DNA of 64,000 bases from Rheinheimera soli (GTDB taxonomy: Bacteria; Pseudomonadota; Gammaproteobacteria; Enterobacterales; Alteromonadaceae), in the NCBI RefSeq assembly GCF_021290985.1, contig NZ_JAJOYU010000019.1, positions 26,974 to 90,973 on the forward strand. Reading direction: 5' to 3'. Position numbers and translations under genes: made by a program. The notes beneath the pieces are model-generated. The model saw nothing but the letters and a program-made list of their open reading frames with translations, was not told the DNA's origin and ran no database searches. Below, piece by piece: positions 62,470 through 64,000 of this stretch. The first letter of the stretch is position 1, and each line of letters begins with the position of its first letter.

Positions 62470-62696
62470 AAAAACATATAGCTTGCAGCGGTTTTTTCTT
62501 GACGGAACCCCCGAGCTTTTCTATTTTAGAAAAGAGACAGCAAAAACCCCCTAACTTACGCTGCCAACTTAAGCGAGTACCCACAGCGGATATCAGCTCG
62601 CTTCGTACGAAATCTCCATTAACGTTTTTGGAGAGATTCGGCATTCTATTGCCCGAATCTCAGTATGAGGTTGGTTATGCATCATCAAGAATCTGA
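62466..62696 (+). CDS. Possible small ORF overlapping its neighbours
   Basis: 76 residues from an ATG that overlaps the upstream stop codon (ATGA). The sequence (MKKHIACSGFFLTEPPSF onward) has no recognisable domain and is Pro/Ser/Lys-rich. Its 3' end overlaps the excisionase-like gene by 20 bases. It could be chance: composition is unlike its neighbours. Confidence 0.3.
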   Translation: MKKHIACSGFFLTEPPSFSILEKRQQKPPNLRCQLKRVPTADISSLRTKSPLTFLERFGILLPESQYEVGYASSRI

Positions 62697-62889
62697 ATAC
62701 TTCGTGGCCTATGGTGTTAAATGGGTCACTGTCGACCGTTGTGCCGAGCTTGTCGGTTGGACTAAAGACGCAATAAACGCACTCAGGGTAAAAGGCCAGT
62801 TGAGAATGGATATTCACTGGAAGAAACGTAATGGCCGTATTTTTATAGATATGGTCGCGTTTCAGCGTTGGATTGAAACAGGAAGTTAG
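62677..62889 (+). CDS. Excisionase-like DNA-binding protein
   Basis: 70 residues from ATG 62677 (GAGG six bases upstream). Sequence KWVTVDRCAELVGWTKDAINAL, then HWKKRNGRIFIDMVAFQRWIE, follows the pattern of phage excisionases and similar winged-helix proteins (strand-helix-turn-helix, then the Arg-Ile-Phe-Ile strand and Trp-Ile-Glu end). It would bend att DNA and direct excision by the integrase whose gene starts three bases after its stop codon. Confidence 0.78.
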   Translation: MHHQESEYFVAYGVKWVTVDRCAELVGWTKDAINALRVKGQLRMDIHWKKRNGRIFIDMVAFQRWIETGS

Positions 62890-62892
62890 TCC

Positions 62893-63981
62893 ATGAAACC
62901 GACAGAGTATAAAGGTATTTATGCGGGAGAGAATTCCTTCCGCATAGACTTCATGTTCCAGTGTGTTCGCTGCCGTGAAACCATTAGAGCTACGCCCAAC
63001 AAAACAAGACTAAAGGAAGCAGCGCGCAAACTGGACCAAATCAAATATGAAATTGATATGGGAACCTTTGACTATGCTAAGCACTTCCCCACCAGCCCAC
63101 GCGCTTTTAAATTCTCTACCAACAAAGCTGCTTATATCACCATCAGTAAAGCGGTAGACGACTGGTTCAGGCGCAATTCGAAAAACTGGGCTGCAAGCAC
63201 TTATAGAGGCTATTGGAGCAAAGTAAAAACCCATATATTGCCAAACTTCGGCAATCTAACCGCCTTTGAATTTAAACCATCCCTGTTCAACGATTGGGCT
63301 GCACGTACAGAGGTTTCCCCCAAGACAGTGAACGAGGTTAGAACCATCCTCAGCGGTATCTTCAAAGAGTTAGTTTACGATGAAATCATCGACCAAAACC
63401 CAATTGATAAATGCCGCCCAGCCTCCAGACGCGCCAAGGAACCTGAACCTTTTAATGGTCAGGAACGCTCCGCTATTTTGGCAGCGCTGCCTGATGGAGC
63501 CGCGCGTGATTTTTACACCTTCGCGTTCTGGACAGGTTTACGTACTGGCGAAAAACTTGGGCTGCGCTGGCAAGATGTAGATTTTGAAAAGCAGCGGATT
63601 TACATCAGACAAACCATAGTCAACGGCAGAACAGCACAACCCAAAACACTGAGTTCAGTGCGAACGCATCACCTGCACCCGACCGCTTTGGCCATATTGC
63701 AGAAAATACAAAGTTATCACCCTGACCTACATCCTGACAGCCGAGTATTTTTAGACCCAAGAACTATGTTGCCTTGGGAGAATGACGGCATCCCAAGAGA
63801 ACGGTTTTGGACATTCGCATTAGAACAGGCAAAGGTCAAATACAGGTGTCCATATACCTGCCGCCACACTTACGCCTCTACCATGCTAACAGCGAAAGAG
63901 GACCCAAGCTGGATAGCTAAACAAATGGGCCATAAAGACTGGGGCATGATCCGCAGGGTCTATGCACGCTGGATTGATTAA
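62893..63981 (+). CDS. Tyrosine integrase with DUF3596-type arm-binding domain
   Basis: 362 residues. The N-terminus (SFRIDFMFQCVRCRETIRAT; EIDMGTFDYAKHFP) is an arm-DNA-binding domain of the DUF3596/Min27 type. A SAM-like core (about 88-175) and catalytic domain follow: Arg in GLRTGEKLGL (about 216), RHT in YTCRHTYAS (about 320), and Tyr in RRVYARW (about 356). The usual His of HxxR is Tyr, as in some relatives. It most likely inserts the element into the ssrA 3' end. It lies next to the excisionase-like gene. The chain ends very soon after the catalytic Tyr. Confidence 0.92.
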   Translation: MKPTEYKGIYAGENSFRIDFMFQCVRCRETIRATPNKTRLKEAARKLDQIKYEIDMGTFDYAKHFPTSPRAFKFSTNKAAYITISKAVDDWFRRNSKNWAASTYRGYWSKVKTHILPNFGNLTAFEFKPSLFNDWAARTEVSPKTVNEVRTILSGIFKELVYDEIIDQNPIDKCRPASRRAKEPEPFNGQERSAILAALPDGAARDFYTFAFWTGLRTGEKLGLRWQDVDFEKQRIYIRQTIVNGRTAQPKTLSSVRTHHLHPTALAILQKIQSYHPDLHPDSRVFLDPRTMLPWENDGIPRERFWTFALEQAKVKYRCPYTCRHTYASTMLTAKEDPSWIAKQMGHKDWGMIRRVYARWID

Positions 63982-63997
63982 TTAAACAGAGGTCGTT

Positions 63998-64000
63998 ATG
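63998..64000 (+). CDS. Start of a further gene, cut by the window edge
   Basis: The ATG at the last three bases is preceded by AGAGG five bases upstream and lies 16 bases after the integrase stop codon. The element therefore probably continues. Nothing can be said about the product. Confidence 0.35.

Larger units (their letters stand above)
60490..64000. mobile_element. Integrative element at the ssrA 3' end (left end; right end outside)
   Basis: From ssrA to the window end there are a HUH replication endonuclease, two small unknown ORFs, an excisionase-like protein and a tyrosine integrase, all on the plus strand and unrelated to the neighbouring housekeeping block. Genes beyond ssrA normally vary between strains because many elements (such as CP4-57 in E. 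coli) insert there. The left boundary is inferred at the 3' end of ssrA; a duplicated att copy would lie beyond 64000. The next gene appears to start at 63998, so the element extends beyond the window. Confidence 0.75.

Overview
The window looks like a chromosome segment of an aerobic or facultative, free-living gammaproteobacterium, most likely Rheinheimera or a close relative in the Alteromonadales/Chromatiaceae. The clues are the gene order grpE-hrcA / nadK-recN-bamE-rnfH-ratA-smpB-ssrA, a GlyGly-CTERM protease, a sodium-pumping oxaloacetate decarboxylase, moderate GC content and many degradative exoenzymes. The genus is an inference; the class is well supported.

Layout. 1-9.4 kb: two copper-handling modules flank a secreted subtilase. 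The first has a His/Met-rich periplasmic protein, a TolC-type outer-membrane lipoprotein and a Tat-exported multicopper oxidase. The second has copA and cueR on the minus strand with copZ divergent, and a textbook CueR promoter in front of copA. 9.5-15.9 kb: cydABX-cydDC, the bd oxidase and its assembly transporter, with a perfect FNR-type box upstream. 16-19.6 kb: a porin, a short PstS-like protein and a chemoreceptor behind a long untranslated leader, ending in a seven-copy 16-bp tandem repeat. 19.6-27.7 kb: an L-arabinan locus with three GH43 enzymes, a GH127-type beta-L-arabinofuranosidase and a GPH symporter. Three GTATTAC-core palindromes there look like operators of one regulator. 27.7-32 kb: a UbiH/UbiF-type hydroxylase, a periplasmic peroxiredoxin-like protein and the agmatine-to-putrescine pair aguB-aguA. 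32-36 kb: a 1249-residue GlyGly-CTERM subtilase. 36-42.5 kb: small housekeeping and regulatory genes, including a TetR/HPP divergon with a duplicated operator, an SPFH/ribbon-helix-helix pair behind a palindromic operator, and a helix-turn-helix protein with a degenerate receiver domain. 42.5-54 kb: tyrS, mepM-like, anmK, oadGAB and pqiABC. 53.5-60.5 kb: the conserved grpE-to-ssrA block.

From the 3' end of ssrA to the window end lies a mobile element. It encodes a HUH replication endonuclease, two small unknown ORFs, an excisionase-like protein and a DUF3596-type tyrosine integrase, and it continues past the window. The integrase gene is complete; no right attachment site is visible.

The least explained parts are this ssrA-linked element (its rep frame stays open far upstream of the first ATG, and a hairpin repeat sits in its 3' end), the leader-porin-PstS-like-chemoreceptor unit with its stop-codon-containing tandem repeat, and the small regulatory modules at 40-42.5 kb. 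Nothing in the window is recognisably a defence system, and no single feature can be shown from sequence alone to be a new system.
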